Shown here: positions 54,355-63,243 of the stretch, in pieces
How positions within the stretch are numbered: position 1 is the stretch's first letter
How the letters are laid out: each line of letters begins with the position of its first letter
Source: Pseudomonas peli
GTDB taxonomy: Bacteria; Pseudomonadota; Gammaproteobacteria; Pseudomonadales; Pseudomonadaceae
Reading direction: 5' to 3'
NCBI RefSeq assembly: GCF_900099645.1
Contig: NZ_FMTL01000001.1
Coordinates: 1,736,001-1,800,000 of the forward strand
Length of the DNA: 64,000 nucleotides
Position numbers and translations under genes: made by a program
The notes under the pieces: generated by a model
Told to the model about the DNA's origin: nothing
What the model saw: only the letters and a program-made list of their open reading frames with translations
Database searches by the model: none

Positions 54355-54370
54355 TAAGCGAAATTCCGCC
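54355..54370. promoter_or_regulatory. Enhancer (UAS) repeat 2 for the DctD-like activator
   Basis: TAAGCGAAATTCCGCC is a near copy of repeat 1 (14 of 16 bases in line, allowing a one-base shift), 32 bp apart or three helical turns. It lies ten bases after the activator gene's stop codon. Confidence 0.6.
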
Positions 54371-54379
54371 GACTAGTTC

Positions 54380-55732
<1,353 letters not shown>

Positions 55733-55792
55733 ATCACCTCCTGATCAATCGGCGGCAGTGTAGCGCGGATAAAATCCGGGAAATAACCCGCA

Positions 55793-57547
55793 CTACGCAT
55801 TCGGCGCTGCCGGCAAGCGCAGGGTAAACACCGCGCCCTGCTCGCCATTGGCCGCCTCCAGGCTGCCGCCCAGCTCACGGATGATGCCGTAGGACACCGC
55901 CAAACCGAGGCCCAATCCGGCGCCCACCGGTTTGGTGGTAAAGAACGGCTCGAACACATGCCCCAGCGCCTCGCTGGCGATCCCGCCGCCGCTGTCGGCG
56001 ATGCTCAGCAGACACTGCTCGGCCTGACGCTCGATACGAATCTGCAACTGCCGCACGGTGCTGTCCGCCATGGCATCCAGGGCATTGTTCAGCAGATTGA
56101 GCAGCACCTGCTCCAGGCGAATCGCATCACCCAACACCCGCGCTTCGCTGTCGATCTCGCTGAGCAGCTGCACCTGTTCGCTGCGCAGGCGCGGCGCCAA
56201 CAGCTGCAAGGCTTGCTCCAGCACATCGCTCAACCGCAGACGCTCGCTCAGCCCCGCCGGGCTTTTGCGGGCAAAGGTTTTCAGGTGACCGGTGAGCCCG
56301 GCGATGCGTTGCAGCAGGCCATCGATACGCTGCAGCCCTTCGCGCACGTCGTCCTGACGACCGCTATCGAGCAACAGGCGCAAGCTGCCCAGCTGCATCT
56401 GCATGGCCGTCAGCGGCTGGTTGATTTCATGGGCCATGGCGGCGGACATCTGCCCCAGCGCCGCCATCTTCGCCGCATGCACCAGGCCTTCCTGGGCCTC
56501 GCGCAATTCGGCGGTGCGCAGCGCCACTTCACGTTCCAGGCGCTCACGAATGCCAGCCTGCAGACGCTGAGTCTTGCGCCGCTGGGCCAGGTAGAGCAGC
56601 AGAAAGGCCAGGGTCATCCACACCCCGGCGGCGGCCAGACGATAGCTGCGCACGCTGTCGACCAGGGTTTTCGGCTCGTGCAGCAGGTGCAGGGTCCAGC
56701 CTTCATCGCCCAGGGCCTGGCGTTGCCAGAGATAATCACGCGGGCCGTCCGGACCCTCGACCCGGCGCCACTGGCTGTCGTTGTCGATCTGCCGGCGCAG
56801 CGTGCTGGCCAGCGGCTGCAGCGCCTGTTCGGCGTATTTGCGCACCTCCACCAGCTCGGCGCGGGCCTGCTCGCTCAAACTGTCGAGGGCGAGAAAACGC
56901 CAGGCCGGACGGTTACTGAGGATCGCCACCGAGTAGCTGTCGGCCACCAGCAGCACGCCGGGCTGGCTAGCCCATTCACGCTGCAGCTCTTCCAGCTCCA
57001 GCTTGACCACCAGCACGCCGAGCACCGTGCCGTTGTCGTCGCGCACCGCATGGGAGAGGAAATAACCAGGGATGCCGGTGGTCACGCCCACCGCAAAATA
57101 GCGCCCAGAGGACTGACGCACGGCATCCTGAAAATACGGGCGGAAGGCGTAGTTGTTGCCGACAAAACTGCTCCAGTCGCGCCAGTTACTGGCCACCAGG
57201 GTTTCGCCTTTATCGTTGAGCAGATACAGCACGTTTGAACCGGCGGCCGTGTTGAGCTGCTCCAACCGTTCATTGAGTTTGCTGCGCAGCAAGCTGTCAT
57301 CCGGCGCGCGCAGCAGCGACTTGATATCGCTGTCCAGCGCGAGCACCTCGGGCACCGAGCGGAAGCGTTCGACCAGGGTGTGGATCGACTGCGCATACAG
57401 CTGCAACTGCCCGCGCGCCTCCACGCTGCGCTCCTGCCAGGCGCGCTGCTCGGCATAACGCCCGGCCAGCCAGATGCTCGCCAGCAAGCCGAGCAGAATC
57501 AGCAGGACGATCAGGGCAACGCGGTAACGCAGTAGAAAGGCAGACAT
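55793..57547 (-). CDS. DctB-like sensor histidine kinase
   Basis: A 584-residue inner-membrane kinase. Membrane spans at about 10-28 and 304-321 enclose a periplasmic double-Cache (PDC) sensor (about 30-300, with NNYAFRPYFQDA and YFLSHAVRDDNG as in DctB). A coiled coil, a HisKA domain with H373 in MAHEINQPL, and an ATPase domain with NLLNNALDAM, ADSGGGI and GLGLGLAVSYGI follow. It should sense a carboxylate and phosphorylate the regulator encoded 60 bp downstream. The ATG at 57547 is the first that gives a proper signal-anchor; its ribosome site is weak. Confidence 0.93.
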   Translation of the reverse strand: MSAFLLRYRVALIVLLILLGLLASIWLAGRYAEQRAWQERSVEARGQLQLYAQSIHTLVERFRSVPEVLALDSDIKSLLRAPDDSLLRSKLNERLEQLNTAAGSNVLYLLNDKGETLVASNWRDWSSFVGNNYAFRPYFQDAVRQSSGRYFAVGVTTGIPGYFLSHAVRDDNGTVLGVLVVKLELEELQREWASQPGVLLVADSYSVAILSNRPAWRFLALDSLSEQARAELVEVRKYAEQALQPLASTLRRQIDNDSQWRRVEGPDGPRDYLWQRQALGDEGWTLHLLHEPKTLVDSVRSYRLAAAGVWMTLAFLLLYLAQRRKTQRLQAGIRERLEREVALRTAELREAQEGLVHAAKMAALGQMSAAMAHEINQPLTAMQMQLGSLRLLLDSGRQDDVREGLQRIDGLLQRIAGLTGHLKTFARKSPAGLSERLRLSDVLEQALQLLAPRLRSEQVQLLSEIDSEARVLGDAIRLEQVLLNLLNNALDAMADSTVRQLQIRIERQAEQCLLSIADSGGGIASEALGHVFEPFFTTKPVGAGLGLGLAVSYGIIRELGGSLEAANGEQGAVFTLRLPAAPNA

Positions 57548-57686
57548 GCGCGGCTCGCAGCAAGGCGGAGCCGGCATGGTAAGACAAAGCATCGCGCCGT
57601 GCAGAGCGCAGCGGCTCGACTGTTTGAACAAGCGCCGGCGGCCGCTATAGTCAGCGCTGGCTATACGGCGATTACGCCAGGGACGC

Positions 57687-58517
57687 ATGATGAGCACTGA
57701 GCAACAGGCCACTACCCCACGCTTCTGGCGCGACCCGGCGCTGCCCTTCGTGGAAACGCGCGAAGCCCTCGATGGCCGTTTGTTGTGCTACGCCAAGCAT
57801 TCCCATGAGTGTTTTTCGATCGGCACCATCACCCGGGGCCGCAGCACCTACTTCAATGAAAAGGCGCGCGAGCAGGTCGCGGCCGGCACGCTGGTGCTGA
57901 TGAGCCCGGGTGACGTGCATGCCTGCAACCCCGTGGATGGGCAGCCCTGGTCGTATCGCATGTTCTATATCGACAGCGCCTGGCTGGGCGAGCTGCAACA
58001 CCAGCTGGGGTTCGGCCACAACCCGCAACTGCAGCCCTTCTCCGCTATCCTCAGCCGCGACCCTGAGCTGTTCAACGGCCTCAACCAGCTGTACGACCTG
58101 CTCAATGCCGCGTCGGTCGATCAGCTGCGCAAAGAGTGCGCCCTGATCGACTATTTCAGCACCCTGCAACAGCGCCTGGCACCCGCGCCGGCCCCCGCAC
58201 GCGAGGACAACCCGCGCATCCGTCTGGCCGCAGAATTTATCCGCGCGCACTGCACCCAAACGCTCAAGCTGGAAGACATCTGCAGCGCCGCCGAGCTGTC
58301 GCCCTCCTACCTGATTCGCAGTTTCCGCCAGCACTACGGCATGACCCCACATGCCTACCTGCTCAACTGCCGTGTGCAAGTGGCCCAGGCCGGGCTGAAA
58401 CGCGGCGAGTCGATTGCCGAGGTGGCGCTGGACGCCGGCTTTGCCGACCAGGCGCACTTGCAGCGCACCTTCAAACAGCTGCTCGCCGCCACCCCCGGGC
58501 AATACCGCCGCGCCTGA
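57687..58517 (+). CDS. AraC-family transcriptional regulator
   Basis: A 276-residue regulator. It has a cupin-like N-terminal arm (about 25-115, with HSHECFSIGTITRG and MSPGDVHACNP) and a C-terminal pair of AraC helix-turn-helix motifs (about 178-275: LKLEDICSAAELSPSYLIRSFRQHYGMTPHAYL and IAEVALDAGFADQAHLQRTFK). It is the type that controls a LysE exporter; the convergent LysE gene abuts its stop codon with no gap. Divergent from the DctB-like kinase. Confidence 0.93.
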   Translation: MMSTEQQATTPRFWRDPALPFVETREALDGRLLCYAKHSHECFSIGTITRGRSTYFNEKAREQVAAGTLVLMSPGDVHACNPVDGQPWSYRMFYIDSAWLGELQHQLGFGHNPQLQPFSAILSRDPELFNGLNQLYDLLNAASVDQLRKECALIDYFSTLQQRLAPAPAPAREDNPRIRLAAEFIRAHCTQTLKLEDICSAAELSPSYLIRSFRQHYGMTPHAYLLNCRVQVAQAGLKRGESIAEVALDAGFADQAHLQRTFKQLLAATPGQYRRA

Positions 58518-59105
58518 TCAGACCAGCAGGTAAAGCGCCGACAGCACCAGCAGCAAGGCCAGGCCGCGATTGAACCGGCGCAGGTACAGCGGATTCTCCA
58601 GGTACTGGCGCAGATAAACCCCGGCCAGCGCCCAGCAACTGATCGACAGATAACAAATCACGAAATACAGCGCCGCGAACTGCCCCACCCGCCACAGATC
58701 GCCATCCGCCGCATAGGCGCCCATGCCTGCCATCGAGGCCAGCCAGGCCTTGGGGTTGAGCCACTGCATCAGCGCGCCCTTGAACAGCGACGGGCGCTGC
58801 TGTGCATCGTTGCCGCTGAATTGCCCGTCAGACCGGGCCAGGCCGTAGGCCATGTACAGCAGAAAGGCGACGCCAAACCAGGCCACCCCGTGCGTCAGCG
58901 CCGGCCACTGCTGCAACAGCTGCTGCAAGCCCAGGCCCATGGCCAGCAACAGCGCGGTAAAGCCGAACGTCGCCCCCGTGACATGGCGCATGCTGCTGCG
59001 CAGCCCATGGGTCGCGCCGGCACTAAGCGCCAGCAGGTTGACCGGGCCGGGAGAGATCGAAGCAGCGAGGGCAAAACCCGCCATGGAGTAAAACAGCGTA
59101 TTCAT
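58518..59105 (-). CDS. LysE/RhtB-family amino acid exporter
   Basis: A 195-residue inner-membrane exporter with six spans. ISPGPVNLLALSAGATHGLRSSMRH (about 17-41) is the LysE signature, and the LNPKAW motif follows near residue 116. It exports amino acids or related metabolites. The AraC gene converges on it with stop codons touching (TGATCA). AGGTG precedes the start. The exported compound is unknown. Confidence 0.9.
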   Translation of the reverse strand: MNTLFYSMAGFALAASISPGPVNLLALSAGATHGLRSSMRHVTGATFGFTALLLAMGLGLQQLLQQWPALTHGVAWFGVAFLLYMAYGLARSDGQFSGNDAQQRPSLFKGALMQWLNPKAWLASMAGMGAYAADGDLWRVGQFAALYFVICYLSISCWALAGVYLRQYLENPLYLRRFNRGLALLLVLSALYLLV

Positions 59106-59171
59106 TACACACCTGTCAGCACAACCAAAGGAGGTGCCAGGCTGACAGGCCCACCGCGCAGGGTATTGAAG

Positions 59172-59204
59172 GAAAATGCCCTGTCAGGGCATGCCCGACA
59201 GGGC
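59172..59204 (-). terminator. Terminator after bufC
   Basis: GCCCTGTC and GACAGGGC form an eight-pair stem around an 11-base loop that can itself fold (GGGCATGCCC); on the minus strand ATTTTCC follows. It ends the buf transcript 7 bp after the bufC stop. Confidence 0.7.
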
Positions 59205-59211
59205 AGAACAA

Positions 59212-60006
59212 TCAGCGCGAGAGGTGATCCGCCCGCTGCAACAGCCCGTCCGTTAGCCACTGGCGCAACCAGCTCACCGCCTGCGCCGGCGCCTGTTCAC
59301 CCAGGTGTGCCAGCTCGCCGCACAGCTCAGCGAAGCTCCAGCCTTGCACGGCCATGCCCTGCAATGCCGCCGCTTCATCGGCCGCCAGGCAGCGGTAGCG
59401 GGTAATCAGCTGATCACGCCAGACCACACAGGTCTCTGTCGCAACCAGTGGCTGGCTGCCAGGGAAGTCACCCTGCTCCTTGCACGCACGCCAGATCGCC
59501 AGGCTGTTATGCCGGCACGCCAGCCACTGCACGCTCGGTAACAAACGCACCTGCAGGGTCGGCCAGTCTTCAGCCGGCAGTTCGGCCATCTGCGCCAGGC
59601 TCAGGGGCGCGGCGTCGACGGCATCAAAAGCCAAAGTAAACGCCCATTCCAGCCGCGCCAGTTCGCTGAGCGGCGCGGCCTGTGCGGGAATCAGGTAGCC
59701 GTCGATAAAGTCCGCCAGCTGTGCGCCTAACCAGCGCAGGCTGAAATGCTGCGAGGGGTGCGCGTCGAGATAGGCCAGGGCCAAGGCATCGAACTCCTCG
59801 TCGCCCAGCCAGCTATGCACCGCCGGATAGTCACCGCGCAAGCCTTCCAGCAAGCGCGCGCGATAGGCGTTGTGGTAAATCGCCAGGCCCTGTTCGGCAC
59901 TCAGCGCCGCGCTGCCCAACAAGCTGGCCTGCAGCGCCGGGTTGGGCTGGGCATCGGGGCCCTGCAGGTAGGCCTGCACCTGCGCCTGCCAGTCACTCAG
60001 GCGCAT
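59212..60006 (-). CDS. bufC: BufC/HvfC-like DUF2063 protein
   Basis: A 264-residue protein with the DUF2063 N-terminal domain (about 5-95: QAQVQAYLQG, LAIYHNAYRARLLEGLRGDYPAVHSWLGDEEFDALALAYLDAHP) and a helical C-terminal part. In the bufferin and related pathways this protein partners the DUF692 enzyme and helps recognise the precursor peptide. The start codon overlaps the bufB stop (TAATG), so the two are coupled and made in similar amount. Last gene of the bufABC unit; a terminator follows. Confidence 0.88.
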   Translation of the reverse strand: MRLSDWQAQVQAYLQGPDAQPNPALQASLLGSAALSAEQGLAIYHNAYRARLLEGLRGDYPAVHSWLGDEEFDALALAYLDAHPSQHFSLRWLGAQLADFIDGYLIPAQAAPLSELARLEWAFTLAFDAVDAAPLSLAQMAELPAEDWPTLQVRLLPSVQWLACRHNSLAIWRACKEQGDFPGSQPLVATETCVVWRDQLITRYRCLAADEAAALQGMAVQGWSFAELCGELAHLGEQAPAQAVSWLRQWLTDGLLQRADHLSR

Positions 60007-60842
60007 TACGCTGTGCCTTGCAGTGCTTGGGCGGCAAACCGGCGCGCCGTGTTCAGCTCGTCGAGCAGCACATCCAGATCGGGAAAATGATCGTCACGCT
60101 CCAGCAGCGTGGACACCGGGCCGAGGTGCTGCAAGGTGCGTTGATAAAGCTGCCAGACCGGATCGCTGACTGGCTGATCATGGGTGTCGATCAGGTAGCT
60201 GCCGTAATCGCTGTGGCCGGCCAGGTGCAGCTGACGAATGCGCTGCTTGGGCAGACTGCTGATAAAAGTCCAGGCATCAAAGCCATGGTTGCGTGCACTG
60301 ACGTAGACATTGTTGACGTCCAGCAACAGCTCGCAACCACTCAACTCGCTGAGCGCGGCGAGAAACTGCCATTCGCTGAACTGATCATCGGCGCAGCGCA
60401 GGTAACTGGAGACGTTTTCCAGCACCAGCGGCCGCTCGATCACGTCCTGCACCTGGCGCACCCGCGCGGCCACATGCTGCAGGCTCTCCTCGGTATAAGG
60501 CAGCGGCAGCAGGTCGTGCAGTTGATGGGCATTGCCCCGGCTCCAGCACAGGTGATCGGAGATCCACGCCGGCTGCACGCGCGCGGCCAGGTGTTTGAGC
60601 TGACGCAGGTAGTCGCGGTCCAGCTCATGCGGGCCGCCAATTGACAGCGACACGCCATGCATCACCAGCGGGTACTGCTCGCCGATGGCATCGAGAAAGT
60701 AGAGGGCCTTGCCGCCCGCTACCAGATAATTTTCCGAGACGATCTCGAACCAGTCGATGGCCGGCCGTTGTTCGAGAATGGCTTGGTAATAGGTGCTGCG
60801 CAGGCCCAGGCCGAAACCCAGATTGCCGCGTTGGGCATTCAT
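60006..60842 (-). CDS. bufB: BufB-like DUF692 (MNIO) peptide-modifying enzyme
   Basis: A 278-residue TIM-barrel enzyme of the DUF692 family (multinuclear non-heme iron-dependent oxidase). Metal ligand candidates appear in MHGVSLSIGG, ISDHLCWS, LENVSSYL, LLDVNNVYVSARN and IDTHDQPV. Related enzymes convert Cys of RiPP precursors into oxazolone/thioamide or thiooxazole groups that chelate copper. AAGGAG precedes the ATG at 60842; a longer frame to 60932 would overlap bufA and is rejected. It lies 56 bp downstream of bufA and overlaps bufC. Confidence 0.93.
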   Translation of the reverse strand: MNAQRGNLGFGLGLRSTYYQAILEQRPAIDWFEIVSENYLVAGGKALYFLDAIGEQYPLVMHGVSLSIGGPHELDRDYLRQLKHLAARVQPAWISDHLCWSRGNAHQLHDLLPLPYTEESLQHVAARVRQVQDVIERPLVLENVSSYLRCADDQFSEWQFLAALSELSGCELLLDVNNVYVSARNHGFDAWTFISSLPKQRIRQLHLAGHSDYGSYLIDTHDQPVSDPVWQLYQRTLQHLGPVSTLLERDDHFPDLDVLLDELNTARRFAAQALQGTA

Positions 60843-60898
60843 TGCTGGCTCCTTGCTAGGTGATGCGGGGCAACCGCACGGCGGCCGCCCCGGCTCAC

Positions 60899-61156
60899 TT
60901 ACTCGCCGACAGTACCGCCTGCCGCATCGCACTCGGCCTGGGTCATGGCCTTGAAGCCGTGGCCTTTGCAGACAGCCTGGCCTTTGCAGCTGTTTTCGGC
61001 GGTCTTGCAGTCATTCTGGCCTTTGCAGGACGTGACGCCGTAGCAGTGCACCTTGGCTTCTTCAGCAGCGACGACAGTGCCGGACATGCCGGCGAACATG
61101 GCAGCAGCAGCGAAAGCGATAGCAGCACCAGTAGCAGCGGTAGATTTCATGTTCAT
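60899..61156 (-). CDS. bufA: Bufferin-type precursor peptide (BufA), six Cys
   Basis: An 85-residue secreted peptide. A long hydrophobic signal peptide (about 9-30) precedes a mature core with six Cys (38, 44, 50, 57, 63, 76), most in a CKG/CKT repeat (SCKG, DCKT, SCKG, VCKG). This pattern resembles BufA2-type bufferins, RiPP metallophores of the periplasm that are modified by BufB/BufC and protect against copper. The start has GAGGA seven bases upstream. It heads bufABC. DUF2282-like naming is possible; the modification sites are not shown by sequence alone. Confidence 0.9.
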   Translation of the reverse strand: MNMKSTAATGAAIAFAAAAMFAGMSGTVVAAEEAKVHCYGVTSCKGQNDCKTAENSCKGQAVCKGHGFKAMTQAECDAAGGTVGE

Positions 61157-61273
61157 GTGCGTATCCTCGGGTGATCTGGGTGAGCCGGACGAAAAGGGGT
61201 TTGTGTGCCGGCATTCAACTAGAGCGACGAGACCAACAGGCGTTACAGCAGCGCTGAAAAAAACTTTAGCGAT

Positions 61274-62293
61274 TCAGCGCCGACGCAGTAAAAGCACGAA
61301 AAACACCCCGCCAATCGCCGCCGTGGCGATGCCGATGGGCAGGTCCTGCGGGGCCAGCAGGGTGCGTGCGGCGACATCCACCCAGACCAGAAACAGCGCG
61401 CCAAGCAAGGCACTGACCGGCAGCAGGCGACGATGCTCGGCGCCCACCAGAAAGCGCGCGACATGCGGCAGGATCAGCCCGACAAACCCGATGGCACCAC
61501 TGAGCGACACCAGCACCCCGGTCAGCAGCGAGGCGCAGACAAACACCAGCAAACGCACCCGGCGCGGTTCCAGACCGAGGCTGACTGCACTGTGTTCACC
61601 GGCCATCAGCGCATTCAACGCCCGCGCCAAACCGAGCAACAGCAGCAGGGCCAGCATCAAACACAGCGCCGGCAGCCAGAGCAGTTCCCAGCGCGCCAGA
61701 CCAAGGCCGCCGAGCATCCAGAAGATCACCGAACTGGCGGCATGGTGATCGCCGAGAAACAGCAGCAGGTTGCTCGCCGCCATCATCACAAACGACACCG
61801 CCACCCCGGCCAGCAACAGGCGATCACTCTCCAACCGGCCGCCGCGACTGGCAATCGCCAGCACTAGCAGCATGCTCACCAGCGCGCCGACAAAGGCCGC
61901 CAGCGGCAGGCTGAGCAGGCCGATAAATTCCCCCAGGTACAGCACCACAATCACCGCACCGAGTGCCGCGCCAGAACTCACCCCGAGCAGATGTGGATCG
62001 GCCAACGGATTGCGCGTCACCGCCTGCAGCGCCGTGCCGACCAGCGCCAGCCCGGCCCCCACCAGCGCACCGAGCACCACCCGTGGCGCACGGATCAGCC
62101 AGACGATGCTGTCCTGGGCGCTGCTCAACGCCTGCGCCGGCTGCAAGTCAAACAGGCGCTGGCCAAGAATCTCCAGCACGCGCGGCAAGGGCACCGGCGC
62201 AGCGCCAAAGCCCAATGACGCGGCGCAGGACAAGGCCAACGCCAAGGCCAGCACCAGCAGCAACAGGCGGTAGGCGCGCGGGCTGCGAATCAT
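61274..62293 (-). CDS. FecCD-family ABC permease (iron/metal-chelate import)
   Basis: A 339-residue inner-membrane permease with nine to ten spans, of the FecCD/BtuC type. It has the GLALVGTALQAVTRNPLADPHLLGVSSGAALGA block (about 80-112) and GFVGLILPHVARFLVG (about 267-282), which contacts the ATPase. It imports iron chelates, haem or cobalamin from its periplasmic receptor. The start overlaps the stop of the receptor gene (ATGA). It is the last gene of a three-gene operon and ends 117 bp before bufA on the same strand. Confidence 0.93.
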   Translation of the reverse strand: MIRSPRAYRLLLLVLALALALSCAASLGFGAAPVPLPRVLEILGQRLFDLQPAQALSSAQDSIVWLIRAPRVVLGALVGAGLALVGTALQAVTRNPLADPHLLGVSSGAALGAVIVVLYLGEFIGLLSLPLAAFVGALVSMLLVLAIASRGGRLESDRLLLAGVAVSFVMMAASNLLLFLGDHHAASSVIFWMLGGLGLARWELLWLPALCLMLALLLLLGLARALNALMAGEHSAVSLGLEPRRVRLLVFVCASLLTGVLVSLSGAIGFVGLILPHVARFLVGAEHRRLLPVSALLGALFLVWVDVAARTLLAPQDLPIGIATAAIGGVFFVLLLRRR

Positions 62294-63243
62294 TGGTCGA
62301 ACGCCTGCGGGTGCAGCGCGGCGGCCAGGGTTTCGATGGCGGCGGCGTTATCCAGGCTCGGCGTCACCGCCAGGTACGGCAGCACCACAAAGCGCTGTTC
62401 ACGAATCGCCGTCAGCCCCTGCAAGGCAGGGTGCTGCAGCAGAAAGTCACGCTTCTGCGCCGCGCTGCGCTCGCCGTAATCGACGATCAGGATCACCTCG
62501 GGGTCGCTGCTGATCACCGCTTCCCAGCCAACGCGCACCCAGCTCGCGGCCAGCTCATCCATCACATTGCGCCCGCCAGCGGCTTCGATCAGCGCCTGTG
62601 GCATGGCCAGGCGGCCGGCGGTAAAGGGGCTTTCCTCGCCGCTGTCGTAGAGAAATACCCGTGGCGCCGGACCGCTGTCGGCCAGGCGTGCACGCACCGC
62701 CGCCACCCGTTGCTGCATGCCCTGCACCAGCGCCTCGGCGCGCGGCTGCACGGCGAAGATGCGGCCAAGGTTGTGCAGGTCGGTGTAGACATCCTCCAGG
62801 CTGGCCACCCGGCGTGGCATGACGTGGGCGCAGGACTCGCTCAGCTCGTACACCGGGATGCCGAAACGCGCCAGGCTGGCCGGGGTGACTTCGCCGCCGA
62901 CGCGCATGCCGTAGTTCCAGCCGGCGAAGAAGAAATCCGCCTCGGCGTTGAGCAGGTTTTCCAGTGACGGGTGCCGCGCCGCCAGCTCGGGCAAGTCGGC
63001 CAGCTGCGCCATCAGCTCGGGGTTCGGGGTTTTCCAGGCGCTGATGCCGCTGTAACCGACCATCCTTGATTTCAGCCCGAGGGCCAGGAGCATGCCGGTC
63101 AAGTTGATGTCCTGGCTCACCGCGCGCTGCGGCGGCTGCGCGATGGTCAGCTGACGGTCGCAGCTGGTCACAGTCACGGCCTTGGCGGACAGGACGACGC
63201 CCAAGAGCGGTAGGCACAGGGCGTAATGCAGAAAACGCTTCAT
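62290..63243 (-). CDS. ABC transporter substrate-binding protein (iron/metal-chelate type)
   Basis: A 317-residue periplasmic binding protein of the class III (helical backbone) fold. A signal peptide (about 1-22) precedes the domain with RAVSQDINLTGMLLALGLKSRMVGYSG (early) and NLLNAEADFFFAGWNYGM. It carries no lipobox, so it is soluble. It delivers substrate to the FecCD permease; start overlaps the ATPase stop (ATGA). Such cassettes in Pseudomonas (for example PA2912-PA2914) import iron or cobalamin complexes; the ligand here is unknown. Confidence 0.9.
   Translation of the reverse strand: MKRFLHYALCLPLLGVVLSAKAVTVTSCDRQLTIAQPPQRAVSQDINLTGMLLALGLKSRMVGYSGISAWKTPNPELMAQLADLPELAARHPSLENLLNAEADFFFAGWNYGMRVGGEVTPASLARFGIPVYELSESCAHVMPRRVASLEDVYTDLHNLGRIFAVQPRAEALVQGMQQRVAAVRARLADSGPAPRVFLYDSGEESPFTAGRLAMPQALIEAAGGRNVMDELAASWVRVGWEAVISSDPEVILIVDYGERSAAQKRDFLLQHPALQGLTAIREQRFVVLPYLAVTPSLDNAAAIETLAAALHPQAFDQ

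Larger units (their letters stand above)
53979..54379 (-). promoter_or_regulatory. Regulatory region of the TAXI-TRAP operon
   Basis: These 401 bases contain no protein gene of normal length. In transcriptional order they hold two enhancer-like repeats (54355-54370 and 54323-54338), a sigma-54 promoter (54259-54245) and a leader with a short open frame with its own ribosome site (54178-54065). Confidence 0.65.

Noticed and set aside
55958..57238. 426-codon plus-strand frame opposite the DctB-like kinase
   Set aside because: Shadow frame with Gln/His/Leu-rich low complexity.
60843..60898. Attenuator hairpin between bufA and bufB
   Set aside because: GC-rich inverted repeats exist but pairing is short and ambiguous; not strong enough to list.
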